A stretch of DNA of 64,000 nucleotides from Siphonodentalium dalli (GCA_032622095.1 CP136063.1:206633934-206697933); one strand, 5' to 3'. Counted from the stretch's first letter, positions 44,061 through 54,519 are shown. The notes: a model not told the origin generated them from the letters alone. Numbers and translations: made by a program.

Positions 44061-44872
44061 TATACGTCAACATTGGTCATTATCACTCGACAAATTTATT
44101 TCGGTCTATCGTATCAACCCCTATTTCCCCCGCGTAGCCTGACTAAGTGTCAACATTGGTCTTTATCGCTCCACTAGTTTGTATCATTTCATCGGTATGA
44201 ATTCCATATCCAATTATCCACATATAACCAACAAACCTCTAATCCCGGTCCAATTTATTTATTTCTTTCATCGGTATATAGTCACGTTACGTAATATTTT
44301 ATTTCGTGATACTTGTACTTATATGTCTATGGTATTACTATAGTATACTGTATACGTATATCAATTGCTTTTCCTTTCTATATAATCCTGGTGCCATCTA
44401 TAGAGATAATTTCAGACCCCCCCTCAATGTTATATCATTGCTGCTTTAGTACAGTCGCGATGCATTACATGGCAACATTGATCCACTAATTTATGTCAGT
44501 TCATCGGTACAAACCCCTTTTCTCCGAGTCCATATAACCAACCCAACATCTTATAGAACTCCATAAATGACTATTCTGGCACTATATAGAGATGACTAAG
44601 ATTCTGACACCCCCTATTGTATAGCCTTGTTGCAACAGTAGAGTTGATATGCATAATATGTCAACATTGGTCGTTATCGCTCTACAAATTTATATCGGTT
44701 CAACCCTTAGTTCCCTGTATCGCCCACCCCTCCCTCAATATATTTTTTCATTTGTATTATATTCTCGTCACATACACATTTTATCTTTTGTAACTTTTGC
44801 TTCAACGCGTCGAGTTCGCTGCAGACAATACAAAACTGACAACATTTTGAAATGTAAGCAGGCTTCAAACTC
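44061..44872 (+). repeat. Degenerate tandem units around GTCAACATTGGT
   Basis: TCAACATTGGTCATTATC (44068), TCAACATTGGTCTTTATCGC (44151), GGCAACATTGATCCACTAAT (44472) and TCAACATTGGTCGTTATCGC (44660). Each is followed by a TCATCGGTA- or TCGGTTCAACCC-like word. Spacing is irregular, so the array is old. It ends at the hAT target site. Confidence 0.7.
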
Positions 44873-45052
44873 ATCTTATCTAGGGCTTCACGATATGATC
44901 AAAAATATTATCGATACGATATCCAAATTATTATCGCGACAGATCGAGATTGAGACCACACGACTTTAAACAATCAGGCAATACTTCCGCGATATTCTCG
45001 CCGGTGTGATTCTCAGGGAAGTAAAATGTCTCCAGGGGCCTATACTATAGAA

Positions 45053-45332
45053 TTACAATTGCCGTGTTTCAACGTGGACAGCGTTAGTCGGTAATTTCCC
45101 AGTCTTGTAAAGGTAGACTTGTGTTCTATAGTACTCGAGCAATTGTGTTCTTGTAAATTCCTTGCATTGGATATTGGAATTTAACAATAGGCGATTACCC
45201 TTTTTCACACCATACATCGTTGTGAACTGACTCATATAATGTTCTGGGAGAGCCATTCTGTAACTGGGATTCATTTCAGCAGCAAGCTGTTCGGTTTTTG
45301 TGGTGTTTGGAGTGTCCCAATGCTGCATCTTT
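45053..45332 (-). pseudogene. Unknown open frame of 91 codons
   Basis: The frame reads with ordinary protein composition (MNPSYRMALPEHYMSQFTTM, YGVKKGNRLLLNSNIQ, LLEYYRTQVYLYKTGKLP) and ends inside the element's left terminal repeat. I do not recognise it. It may be the remains of a protein carried by the element, or chance. Confidence 0.3.
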
Positions 45333-45565
45333 TTGTTATTCTATAGTACTCGAATTGTCTAACTTGGGGGAAAACAAGAACTCGCTTGACGGGCTGATAA
45401 ATTACCAACTTAGGGAGTTCCATCGTACAGACATAACACAAATCGGGTAGAACACGGTGTTAACATTACAAGTATACGAGGCTGAATTAGTGGTTGTCAC
45501 CGCAATGAAACGCGTGCGAATGTCGATATGTCGGATAATCGCTTTGTGTATTGCGCACTCATGCA

Positions 45566-45826
45566 TTAACCCTTTATCGACGTGCGAAGTTTCACCTGGT
45601 CAATAAAATCGTAGTCATATTGAGATGATGGGTTCAAATTACGCATGGGCGTAGATAGATATATTTTGAGATGGGGTTCATAAACATAGACAAATTGGCT
45701 TTGATAAATAAGGGTTTGCACATAAATTATGTTGTGACGGGGGCGATTCTCATCAAAATACTCAACAATTGGGAATGTCACGCAGGGACGTTCAATGGGT
45801 GTTGGCGCATCACAATAATCTTCGTC
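45566..45826 (-). pseudogene. Unknown exon-like open frame
   Basis: Open from about 45826 to a stop at 45566. Contains LWDEDYCDAPTPIERPCVTF, FDENRPRHNIIYVQTLIYQS and VYEPHLKIYLSTPMRNL. Composition is protein-like, unlike the flanks, and a TAA closes it upstream. The two unknown frames in this element are in the same orientation. No family assigned. Confidence 0.3.
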
Positions 45827-47099
45827 CCAAAGTTAGTGATGATTGATTTATGGGGTAAATGGCAATTAGTTCAGAAGTTTCGATCGGTTGGAATTGTTGG
45901 TTTGGGGATTTCTAACAGTTGGAAATCTTGAGTAACCATTGCAGAATTTCAACCGAATGGGGTGCAAATATAGTTTTCTGGTTCAGGGAGGTGTACTCGG
46001 GCAGCGGAGACCTTATACGTGAATGTTACCGCGATTCCATGGTAGAAAATGGCACTGAATTTAAAAATTAAGACTGGAGAATAGGTTATAATCATTACAA
46101 TGACTAATTTTTCCAGCTAATGTAACTGCAAATTATAATTTATACTACTAGTATGATGTTTTCCTACATTCAGTGTAATTTTGGTTGTTAAATCTAAGTT
46201 TCTACTTAAACAAAAAGTTACACCGACTCTTTGGAAAATATACTTGAAATATATATTTTCACCCTTTTAACTTGGAAATAATTTTATCAGTCTATTATCT
46301 CCGGCAATTCAGTTTGTTTTCAATTACATTGTACATGTATCGAAATCGTACGTATACGACAACCAGTTAACATTTCCCTGTTCAATCTGACACTATAATC
46401 ACCATGTGTAGGTTTTTCTGTCGATGGGGTTTATTTGTGATCACTCTATCCGTCTATATCCCTTTGTGTTCGTACATACATCGTTAAATATATTTGACAA
46501 TGAACCATGTAAATATAAGGAAAGTCATGAAAAGCTATATATTGTCTTCTATGATGTTGGTCAATAAAACATCTATCTCTTATAAAGAGCGTTTTCGCTT
46601 ACGATATTTTGTACTCGTGTTCAGCGTAAAATGTTGTAATCGTTTGTGTATTTTCGCGATGCTTGTTCCATTGGGATTATGGTGCACGCAAGTAGTTTTC
46701 GTGTTACCCATTGCCTATCATAACATTGACTTTATACATCCACTAAACCACTCGCCAAATGACTCAAATATATATAGGCATTACTATATCCATTTATGTA
46801 TAATATTAGAGTAATTTCCCTTTACCCATTAACAAGCGTTCGCCTCCACGCGTAGAAAACGAAGATCCATAGTACTGGATTTTGTCTGTTCTTGTAAATG
46901 ACGGGGAGTCGCACACACTTGTAAATTATCGTATCCATAGTATTCGACAGTTTGTCCACGTGGAGAAACACGGCAATTGTAATTCTATAGTATAGGCCCC
47001 AGGACAGGACGTTGTAATCTCCAATCACTGTCGATGAAGTTTACAGTCATTAGGCTAATTTAATGACAACAATGACTCTGCTTTAGGGACACGATAATT

Positions 47100-47258
47100 G
47101 TTGTTGAGTCGTTTCCGGTCGAAGGCCGGGTAGGGTGGTCGGACTGCAGTGTGCATGTCCCTTCACCCTTCCTTGGTTTTTTCCGATGAAAATCGAACAT
47201 GTTGGCTGTCGTAGGTGTTGTGGTTGGAGGCAAGGCGGCGAAAGCGTGGTGGAGGAGT
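47100..47258 (-). repeat. LINE 3' tail, distal copy
   Basis: CCGACCACCCTACCCGGCCT on the minus strand, followed by CGACCGGAAACGACTCAACA. It is about 85% alike, by eye, to 48098-48253. It starts directly at the stop codon of the 260-codon frame. Confidence 0.88.
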
Positions 47259-47259
47259 C

Positions 47260-48042
47260 TTAGCGGCGGTTGTTTTGTTTCTTTCTATTTCTCTTTCTCT
47301 TTTTTGGCGGTGGTTCGGATGGTGATGTTTGCAAACTTGGAGTCGGACGATTCATGAGCTTTTCGGTTTCGGCTTGTACTAAATCGGATTTTCTTAATGC
47401 TTCTTGTGCTCTCGCTAAAATTTCTATTAAGTTCTTTTGTCTTTCTTCTTTTTCGGAGTCGGATGTGTCGTCGGAGTCGGAGTCGCAGTCAGAGTCTGAA
47501 TCAGATGTGTCGTCGGGGTTGGAGTCAGATGTGTCTTCGGAGTCGGAGTCAGATGTGTCTTCGGAGTCGGATGTATCTTCGGGGGCGGATGTTGGTGCTT
47601 CGTTTGCTGTAGGAGAGGCAGGTGAAGACTCCGGTTCGGTGTAATCCGGCGTCTTCGGGTTAAAAAAGGAGATGTCCGCGTCTATCCGTGGCGATGGAGA
47701 GTCCATTACCACTTCTGGTGGTGCATCGATCTCGGCTGCGCGGGAGGTGTCACCTGGTGTGGCATCAGTCGATTTCCTCTTTTTCCACGCAGCCAATCTC
47801 TCTGTGTCTCTCTTTTTCCTGGATGGAGTCTTTTTCTTTCGCTTCTTCCTGGTTGGTTTGGTAGTTTCCAGACCTCTCCCGGTAGAGAGCCCTGATGAGG
47901 GATTTGCCGGGCAAGACTGGAAGTCCAAAACCAACTGGTATCCGCCTTTGTGTGCATGGAGTGACCAGCTCACACAAGGCGCGACATGCTTGGAGTCCAG
48001 CATTGTTGTGATAGCATTCGGGATTATCAGTGGCGTAGTCAT
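47260..48042 (-). CDS. Lys-rich/acidic protein, candidate LINE ORF1 (gag-like)
   Basis: 260 codons from ATG at 48042. N-terminal part CVSWSLHAHKGGYQLVLDFQ, then a basic block KKRKKKTPSRKKRDTERL followed by AAWKKRK. Then comes a Pro/Ser/Thr region, a long acidic repeat of (DTSDSE/DSD) at about residues 150-200, a short heptad-like helix (NLIEILARAQEALRKSD) and a basic tail KKRKRNRKKQNNRR. The KKKTPS..(R)D..RL pattern is, to my knowledge, seen in ORF1 proteins of invertebrate LINEs; such proteins bind the element RNA. It lies downstream of the pol and between two 3' tails, which is not the normal ORF1 position. No zinc knuckle. A nuclear, nucleic-acid-binding role is inference. Confidence 0.6.
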   Translation of the reverse strand: MTTPLIIPNAITTMLDSKHVAPCVSWSLHAHKGGYQLVLDFQSCPANPSSGLSTGRGLETTKPTRKKRKKKTPSRKKRDTERLAAWKKRKSTDATPGDTSRAAEIDAPPEVVMDSPSPRIDADISFFNPKTPDYTEPESSPASPTANEAPTSAPEDTSDSEDTSDSDSEDTSDSNPDDTSDSDSDCDSDSDDTSDSEKEERQKNLIEILARAQEALRKSDLVQAETEKLMNRPTPSLQTSPSEPPPKKRKRNRKKQNNRR

Positions 48043-48097
48043 CCTGAGAGGTGGCGATCCTAACTCTCTGGTGGTCCGACCAATTGTGTTATGTCAG

Positions 48098-48253
48098 GTT
48101 GTTGGGTCGTTTCCGACCGAAGGCCGGGTAGGGTGGTCGGACTGCAGTTTGCATGTCCCTTCACCCTTTCTTGATTATTCGATGGGGATCGATCTTGTGG
48201 CTGTCGTAGTTACTGTGGTTGGAGGCAAAGCGGCGGAAGCGTGGTGGAGTCGT
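48098..48253 (-). repeat. LINE 3' tail, proximal copy
   Basis: Shares GCAGTCCGACCACCCTACCC and GCCTTCGGTCGGAAACGACC with the distal tail. It follows the pol stop at 48269 by about 15 bp. After CCAACAAC it is joined to CTGACATAACACAATTGG, the leader of the 260-codon frame. Confidence 0.88.
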
Positions 48254-48268
48254 CAGGTGCTGTCGATG

Positions 48269-50152
48269 TTATATGGGTCTGTCTGTTGCGTCTAGTTGTA
48301 GGATGGACTTTGTCTTTTTCGTGGTGAGTAGTTGGTTTCTAACTTGTAGTTCTAGGAGGAGTGGGCTGTTGTCTAGTCGGGATAGTGTCATGTTTCTGAG
48401 TTCCATCAGTCTTTGCTTGATTGTAGGTATATATGCTGCGTCGTGGAGGGCATTGATCGGTGTCCATGGTGGTTGGCGGAGCGCGATGCGGAGGGCTAGG
48501 TTTTGGACTTTCTGTAGTTTTTCAATGTATGTCTTTGGGGCTGCTGTGAGGATGGCAGCACCGTACTCCATGACTGGTCGTACGTTGATTTGGTAGAGGT
48601 TGATGAGGGTTTGGCTGTTGGTTCCCCAGTCTGTTCCCAGGAGGCATCGTAGTAGATTTATTCTTTTTCGGGCTTTATCGGCTATCTTGTTGATGTGAGG
48701 GATGAAGGTCATTTGCTGGTCTAGTGTTATTCCTAGTAGGTTCGCTTGGTTGGATGGTTGGATTGTCTCGTTGTCTATCTTGATGTTGATGGATTGTGTT
48801 GTTTTTCTTCTGTGGAATATGATGAGTTGGGTCTTTTTGGCGTTGAGTTTAATTCTCCATTTTGAGCACCATGTTGATAGGTCGTCGAGTGTCTTTTGTA
48901 GTCTTTTCTGTAGGATTCGGGGGTTTGTATGAGTCGTCCAGAGTCCTAGGTCGTCGGCGAACTGTGATATTTCAACGTTGTTTCTCTTGTCTATGGGTAG
49001 GTCGTTGGCGTAGATTAAGAAGAGGAGTGGGCTTAGTACTGATCCTTGTGGTGTTCCGGCGCGTAGGTGGACTGGGTTTGATGTTTCGTTGTTGATGCGG
49101 ACGCTGAGTTGACGGTCTTTTAGGAATGAAGAGATGAGGCGTGTGTATTTTCTTGCAAGGTTGAGGTGGCTGATCTTGTATCGGAGGCCGTCGTGCCATA
49201 CTGAGTCGAAGGCTTTTTCTACGTCTAGGAAGACTGCGGCTGTTGTCCAGTTTTTTCCTAGGGATAGTCGGACGTCTTCTGCTATTCTGATGTGTTCTAT
49301 GCCCTCTTTTCCTTGTCGGCAAACGCGCTGCCATGGGTTGAAAAAGTTGGAGGAATCTAGGTGGTCTCGGAGTCTGCTGCTGATTATTCTCTCGAAGAGT
49401 TTTCCCGTACATTGAAGGAGGCTGATGGGTCGGTAGTTGCTGGGAATGGATCGGTCTTTGTCTGGCTTTGGGATCATTACTCCTACTGCTGTTTTCCATG
49501 CTGTTGGGAAGTAGCCAATGGTTAGGCATGCGTTGAAGAGTAACAGTAGTCTGGCGAAGAAGGCTGGTGGAGCTTGTCGAAGTATTGCGTATGTGATGCT
49601 GTCGTTGCCTGGAGCTGAATTGTTTTTTCCCTTCTTTAGATTGGATATTATCTCTTCGTGTGTGATGGGTGATGCAATGGGAAAGACTTCATCCAGGTCG
49701 CTGTCGGTGTTGTTTAGTGGTTGGAAGAGGTCTAGATTGTCTTTGATATGGTTTTCAACGGTCGTTTTGAAGTTGTCGTCGTATGCTGTGCCTTGGTGGG
49801 TGTTGTGGATCCTTTTTTAGATTTTATGCGAAGGTCTCTGCTTTTTCGTTGTCTCCTGTGGTAAGGTTTCCGTCTGGTTTTTTTTAGGGGTTTTTCCGTT
49901 TTGTTGTTGGTTGTTCCGGTGCCGGTTAGGGTTTTGAATGTTTTCCAGAAGTTTTTGTTCATTGTCATGTTGCCGAGTTCTGTTGTTGCTCGTTGCCAAG
50001 ATTCAGATTTTCTTTTTTTACTGCTGCTTTGACTTGTTTGTTCATTGAGTTGTAGAGATGTTTGTAGTGGGGGTCTCCTGGATTTTTCTGCTGTAGTCTT
50101 CGTAGTTTTCGTTTTAGTCGGATCATGTTGAGGGTTTCCGGGGAGACTCGTC
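48269..50152 (-). pseudogene. Jockey-type LINE pol: reverse transcriptase, 5'-truncated and frameshifted
   Basis: The frame is open from about 49813 to the stop at 48269 (roughly 515 codons). It contains NSAPGNDSITYA, YFPTAWKTAVGVMIPKPDKD, NYRPISLL, FLDVEKAFDSVWHDGL, GTPQGSVLSPLLF, ISQFADDLGLW (catalytic FADD) and the C-terminal LQKVQNLALRIA. Further upstream, pieces lie in two other frames: PETLNMIRLKRKLRRLQQKN (about 50142-49990), NKNFWKTFKTLTGTG (about 49950-49910) and DGNLTTGDNEKAETFA (about 49865). Frameshifts and a TAA at about 49816 break it. The endonuclease is absent because the copy is 5'-truncated exactly at the target duplication. Jockey/CR1-group assignment rests on the FADD core and NYRPISLL. 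Confidence 0.88.
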
Positions 50153-50162
50153 AGGGACACGA

Positions 50163-50558
50163 CAACATCGAACTTATAACTTAAATGGCTTCACGCCCGA
50201 TTATCCACACACAATACAACCTGTACAAATACTGCTTATATCACCACAACAGTGTTTAATCAACGAACTCAATTACTGAATGAGTAGCCTTCTTTTCACG
50301 TTAATTATTTGTAACGCCTTTAGCAATACAGCAGACTCTTTGTCTAGCCAGCCACCAATGCGGGTGACAGTCGCGGCTATTTGCACGTTATCACACTGTC
50401 GGTTAGAATGCGCCTACATGAAACTTTTTGTTTTGTTTAATTCAAATTTATTAAACTTTGGAAATATATCGTTGATGACGATAATTTAGTTTTGGGTCGA
50501 TACGATAATTTAAAAATATAACGACATTCGATAATATATCGATATACCGTGAAGCCCT
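50163..50558. other. Right end of the hAT-like element, non-coding
   Basis: AT-rich sequence continuing the hAT element after the LINE. A 69-codon plus frame (50280-50489) has no recognisable motif. The terminus has TATCGATAT-like subterminal words. Confidence 0.6.
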
Positions 50559-50689
50559 AATCTTATCCAAGAAAAACTCTGGTTACATAAGAAATTTGTG
50601 TATAAGGTGTACGCACATTTGTTGCGTTAAAACCCAAAGGTCCCAAGTCAAGGTCCAAATCCCCAACACACTGATGTGAGGTTTAACTC

Positions 50690-51195
50690 CATCTACATAC
50701 AGTAATGTCCAAAGTAATTGATCACTTTAAGAACAGCAAATTTGTGTGTATTTTTTCGTGATTCTAAATCCTGAAAAATTACCCATAATTATGCTGTGGT
50801 TAAAGGGTCAATTACTTTGGAAATTACTGTAACCAATATAAGGATTTGAGGTTTAATGATAACTCAATCATCATACAGTAATGTTCAAAACGATTGACCA
50901 CTTGACCACAGCAGAATAATGGGTGATTTGTCAGGATTGTAAATGCTGAAAAAATACCCATAATTCTGCTGTGGTTAAGTGGTCAATTACTTTGGGCATT
51001 ACTGTAACCAATATAAGGATTTGAGGTTCAATGATAACTCTATCCTCATACAGTAATGTTCAAAGTAATTGACCACTTGACCACAGCAAAATTATTGGTA
51101 AATTTTCAGGATTTCAAATCCTGAAAAATTACCAATAATTCTGATGTGGTTAAGTGGTCAATTACTTTGGGCATTACTGTAACCAATACAAGGAT
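50690..51195. repeat. Three tandem copies of a CAGTAATG hairpin
   Basis: Hairpins near 50700-50831, 50876-51009 and 51055-51182 (spacing about 177 bp). In each, CAGTAATGTTCAAAGTAATT and GACCACTTGACCACAGCA are mirrored by GTGGTTAAGTGGTCAATTAC and GGGCATTACTG. They are separated by AACCAATATAAGGATTTGAG. Single arms or rearranged copies occur at 4098, 37957-38105 and 57790-57950. Confidence 0.9.
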
Positions 51196-51594
51196 GTGAG
51201 GTTTAATGAGAACTCCATCCACATAACTAATAATTATGTGTGAAAAACAAAACAAAATAAATTCCATGATGGCGTCCAATATGGACTGCCTAATTCTGCT
51301 CCAAAACATGTGTATTGAATATATGAATGTTTATTGGGGGAAATCGATTATTTCAATGATATTTGCATTAACTTGGATCCAAAACCCGACTTACAGGATC
51401 GTGCGACTGTATCTTAAGCATATGTGCACATTTAATGAGCCAACAATTGGAATCCCAACAGAGAAGATTGGCGTGGGTCCCTTGCGCGATCTGTCCATCG
51501 AAAACTATTTAGACATCTCAAGACACGTAAGACCCAATAACTTAATATACAGAATAGATACATCTATTGCCTGAGTGACTAATATTTATATTGG
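51196..51594. other. Unassigned stretch
   Basis: The 112-codon plus frame at 51236-51574 has no recognised domain, and no gene context supports it. Confidence 0.35.
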
Positions 51595-51840
51595 TTACAA
51601 TGAGGTCAAATAGTTGCGAAGCCAGCACCACAATTCTTTCCCTCCATAGTAAATCTTAAAACAACTTCTAAACAATTATTAATTCTTCTTATATTTGGTA
51701 TGAAGCGTCCTTGGTTAACTGGAGTTCAGATTTGTTAACATCACGTCACCAAGTTAATTACTTGCGAAGCCACAGCCATAACTATTTCCCTCCATAGTAA
51801 TTCTCAAAACAACTTCTTAAGAACAATTGACCAGGTCAGT
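51595..51840 (+). repeat. Two units related to the 13838-14245 repeat
   Basis: CAAATAGTTGCGAAGCCAGC, TTCTTTCCCTCCATAGTAA and TATATTTGGTATGAAGCGTC match 14048-14160. The second unit starts near 51760 (CTTGCGAAGCCACAGCCATA). Confidence 0.75.
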
Positions 51841-53453
51841 CGCGCAATTATTGGAACAGCCACGGTCAATCATTTTTTTGAAACCAAATGTTACATTTAA
51901 ATTATTGCTTTATTTAAACAAAAACAAAAATTTAAATGAGAAAATTAACTTTTACTACTTGCTAAATTTTATCTTTTAATTATTTCATTTAAATTTTAGT
52001 ATTTACAGTATACTATGCCCAAATCTTTATAATCTGTTGAGTGACCCCACAGTTGTTCACTTTGTTAGTAATAATTTGAAGGATTACTTGTTTAAACGCA
52101 ATTGTTATCAAAATATTTTATGTATTTTTTTATAATTTCTATTTATATGTAATACTATAATCTTGGTGGCGTTACCATTTCTGACTATGGTTTTCTTGTT
52201 GTTTTGTGTGCAGCACATATGTGTAACAATAGCGTGAAGGGGCACACACGATGGTGCGACGTAGTACGTTTCGCACATATGTGTCCTTGGTGAATATAAC
52301 CAAATATAACACAGTCTCTGCTACATGTATGTAGCCAATGTCTAATACCAAGTGAATAACACATTGCTACCTTTTCGGAACAGCAGATAATTATGTTCCG
52401 GATATATGTGATAAATTAACTTTTTACACAATTGAGTTGCCATCTTGAGTAATTTGGTTACTAAACACCTTAGTGTGACACATTTATGATATATATAAAA
52501 ACAATAGACACCTTTTATATCAAAGATAGTTACATTTTACTTGAAAAAATGGTTCAAACCTGAAAAGTGATTTTTTTGCCGATTTTGTTTGCAAGAGAGA
52601 AATCCAATATATCTGGTAATGCCTTGGTTACAATAGTAACACTTAACCAAAGTGCATCAGACATGTTAGTGTTCAATGTATAGAAGGCAGAATAGCCAAT
52701 TTTATTCATCAACCACAACTTGTAAACGATAGCAAGGCACACTGGGGCAATATCTACAATTTTCCATATTTTGGAGGCCATTTTGGAGTACACTTTGAGC
52801 CAAAGTAACCATTTTGTTTCAATAAGTTGCATATTCATGGGTTATGTTATGCCTCACTTATTTTCCACAGTTCTGCTGATATCTTGTTGAAATATAACTA
52901 GAAACCCAATTATGATATTTTTGTAAATATTTTTGAAAAATTGTAAAAAAAAACAAATCGGCATCGAAACAGGTGAGCATTGACTACCTACATACTCCCA
53001 AGTGCTCGTCGGTTGTTATAGGAAACTGTCATGGTCAATGTTCTCGTGGAAAATCATGGAAACATCGGTATTGTTCATAATGTAATCACGCTATGCATCA
53101 TAATGTATGCGCAAGTTAACACACTGTCATTTTAAAGATATATCTTCAAAATAAATAACAAATCATATATTCGGGGTCACTTTAAGAAAATTATCGAGTC
53201 AGGTGCCCATGTAACGCTATCGACGCGGACACTTATTATATATCGTTGGAATAAAACTGAAAATTGGAAAAGATACATATAGTTTTATTAATATTAAATT
53301 TGAGAGAAATATTCCACCCCCTCCCCGATAAGGATTTCATCCTAAAATATCACAGTAGTTTTTTGAAAATCGCTCGAGAGGCAAACAAGCAGAAACTGTG
53401 TGAAATACATCAGTCTACCGGAAAAACATAGTCGGCAAAAATCCGCATGGGGC
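51841..53453. other. AT-rich stretch, no supported gene
   Basis: A 94-codon minus frame (52554-52838) contains hydrophobic stretches but no family I recognise and no splice context. Nothing else seen. Confidence 0.35.
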
Positions 53454-53471
53454 GGGGGGGGGGGGGGGGGG
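53454..53471 (+). repeat. G18 homopolymer tract
   Basis: Longest of at least eleven G or C runs of ten or more in the window. The local context is CATGGGGC before and TTACATATGG after. Confidence 0.95.
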
Positions 53472-53769
53472 TTACATATGGTATCTCGCGGTCTATATCA
53501 GTTATACATGGGTTGTTGCAAATATTTCTTGCATGTCCATAAAACATAAAATTAAATTAAAGGTAAGCGTTGACATTCAATTGTGAGTAATCTGTCCCAA
53601 TTTGAGAGCGCCCGAGTCTTGATATTGACTGTTTTGTGGCCGATGTAAATCTGTTTGCCTCCAAATGCCTCCAAATCATGGAAATGTAGAGTGATATGTA
53701 TGGTCCAAGAAAAGTAACTCTATTTTGTTTAAACTGCTTGCAGGATGATGGAAATATACTAGTACAAAA

Positions 53770-53954
53770 AAAAAGTCACAAATGGCTGAACCACGAAAAT
53801 TAATACCAACGAATTTAAAGCCATGCACATGGCTTTAAATTCGTTGGTATTATTTCTCTCAAATTTAAAATTAATACCAACGTATTTAAAGCCATGCACA
53901 TGGCTTTAAATTCGTTGGTATTAATTTTCGTGGTTCAGCCATTTGTGACTTTTT
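53770..53954. repeat. 185-bp palindrome composed of two palindromic hairpins
   Basis: Outer arms AAAAAGTCACAAATGGCTGA and TCAGCCATTTGTGACTTTTT. Inside, two hairpins (53800-53851 and 53871-53923) each pair AATACCAACG..TTTAAAGCCATG with CATGGCTTTAAATTCGTTGG. The only internal difference noticed in the stems is CGTATTT in the third arm against CGAATTT in the others. Sequence after it (TTTTTCGTGGGTTCGTAAAT) echoes 54310-54375. Confidence 0.93.
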
Positions 53955-54519
53955 CGTGGGTTCGTAAATTCGTGGTTCCGCCGGTACTAACTATCGCTTC
54001 CAAACCCCACAAATAATAACAATCAAGTCCAACTAATAGAAGTGCAGACACCTCGGCGATCCATCGGAAATTGCGCATCCACACTGTATATGTGTGTAAG
54101 CATGTCGCGTGTCCAAGCTTTTGTTGACGACTATTGAGAATGTCAACAACGGGATTGTATTACATAACCCTGCATAATCTAGGTGAAAGCCACTCTCTTT
54201 TCATAACATAATTTCCTAGGCGATGAATGTACATCAATAGAGTTACATGTACCCTTCGCTTGACATTTTCAAAATGGCGCCCGCGATATTTTCGAAGATA
54301 ACATTTTTTCGTGGGGTTTTTAATTTCGTTGTTATCAACAACCACGAAAAACACGAAAATTTAACCACCACGAATACATGTACTTTTACAGCAGTTGCTT
54401 TTCACATTTTTGTCCGCAAATTATTTGCTACTCATGTTTACTTTTGAAAAACGTAGAGCAATAACTACAAAATTATTGGACACAATGAAGCGCCCATGCA
54501 AGCTCAATCAATATAAACA
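53955..54519. other. Unassigned stretch with CACGAAAA words
   Basis: 54310-54375 repeats CGTGG..TTTTTAATTTCGT and ACCACGAAAA-type words related to the flank of the 53770 palindrome. No gene seen. Confidence 0.45.

Larger units (their letters stand above)
45035..47000. mobile_element. 1.97-kb inverted-repeat element inside the hAT-like element
   Basis: GGGGCCTATACTATAGAATT then ACAATTGCCGTGTTTC at the left is mirrored by GAAACACGGCAATTGT and AATTCTATAGTATAGGCCCC at the right (about 36 bp, near-perfect). The target duplication is not clear. The interior has two minus-strand open segments described separately. Confidence 0.85.
47095..50152 (-). mobile_element. Jockey-type LINE insertion with two 3' tails, 10-bp target duplication
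   Basis: AGGGACACGA occurs at 47085-47094 and 50153-50162, flanking the unit exactly. Reading on the minus strand: a 5'-truncated pol (50152-48269), a 3' tail (48253-48098), a short leader, a 260-codon Lys-rich frame (48042-47260), a second copy of the tail (47258-47100) and a CAACAACAATTA terminus. So a pol-tail-gag-tail unit was inserted in one event into the hAT-like element. No LTRs are seen in the usual position. Confidence 0.82.
44881..50559. mobile_element. hAT-like DNA transposon with perfect 8-bp target duplication, carrying nested elements
   Basis: Termini TAGGGCTTCACGATATGATC and, complemented, TAGGGCTTCACGGTATATCG form the inverted repeats. ATCTTATC flanks both sides (44873-44880 and 50560-50567): an 8-bp direct duplication, the hallmark size of the hAT superfamily. 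Subterminal AT-rich TATCGAT words occur at both ends. Removing the 3.07-kb LINE insertion leaves about 2.6 kb, of which nearly 2 kb is another inverted-repeat unit. No hAT transposase (RNase-H fold or C-terminal dimerisation region) is recognisable, so it is non-autonomous. Confidence 0.88.

Noticed and set aside
47270-47644. 124-codon plus-strand frame rich in Ser/Glu
   Set aside because: Antisense of the acidic DTSDSE repeat of the gag-like frame.
47100-48253. LTRs of an LTR retrotransposon
   Set aside because: The two similar sequences flank only the gag-like frame, not the RT; the RT is of non-LTR type (FADD, NYRPISLL) and no primer binding site or integrase is seen.
48972-49529. 185-codon minus-strand frame, Arg/Pro-rich
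   Set aside because: Alternative frame of the jockey-type RT; the RT frame carries the conserved motifs.
51236-51574. 112-codon plus-strand frame as a gene
   Set aside because: No recognisable domain, no start or splice context, and flanked by hairpin repeats.
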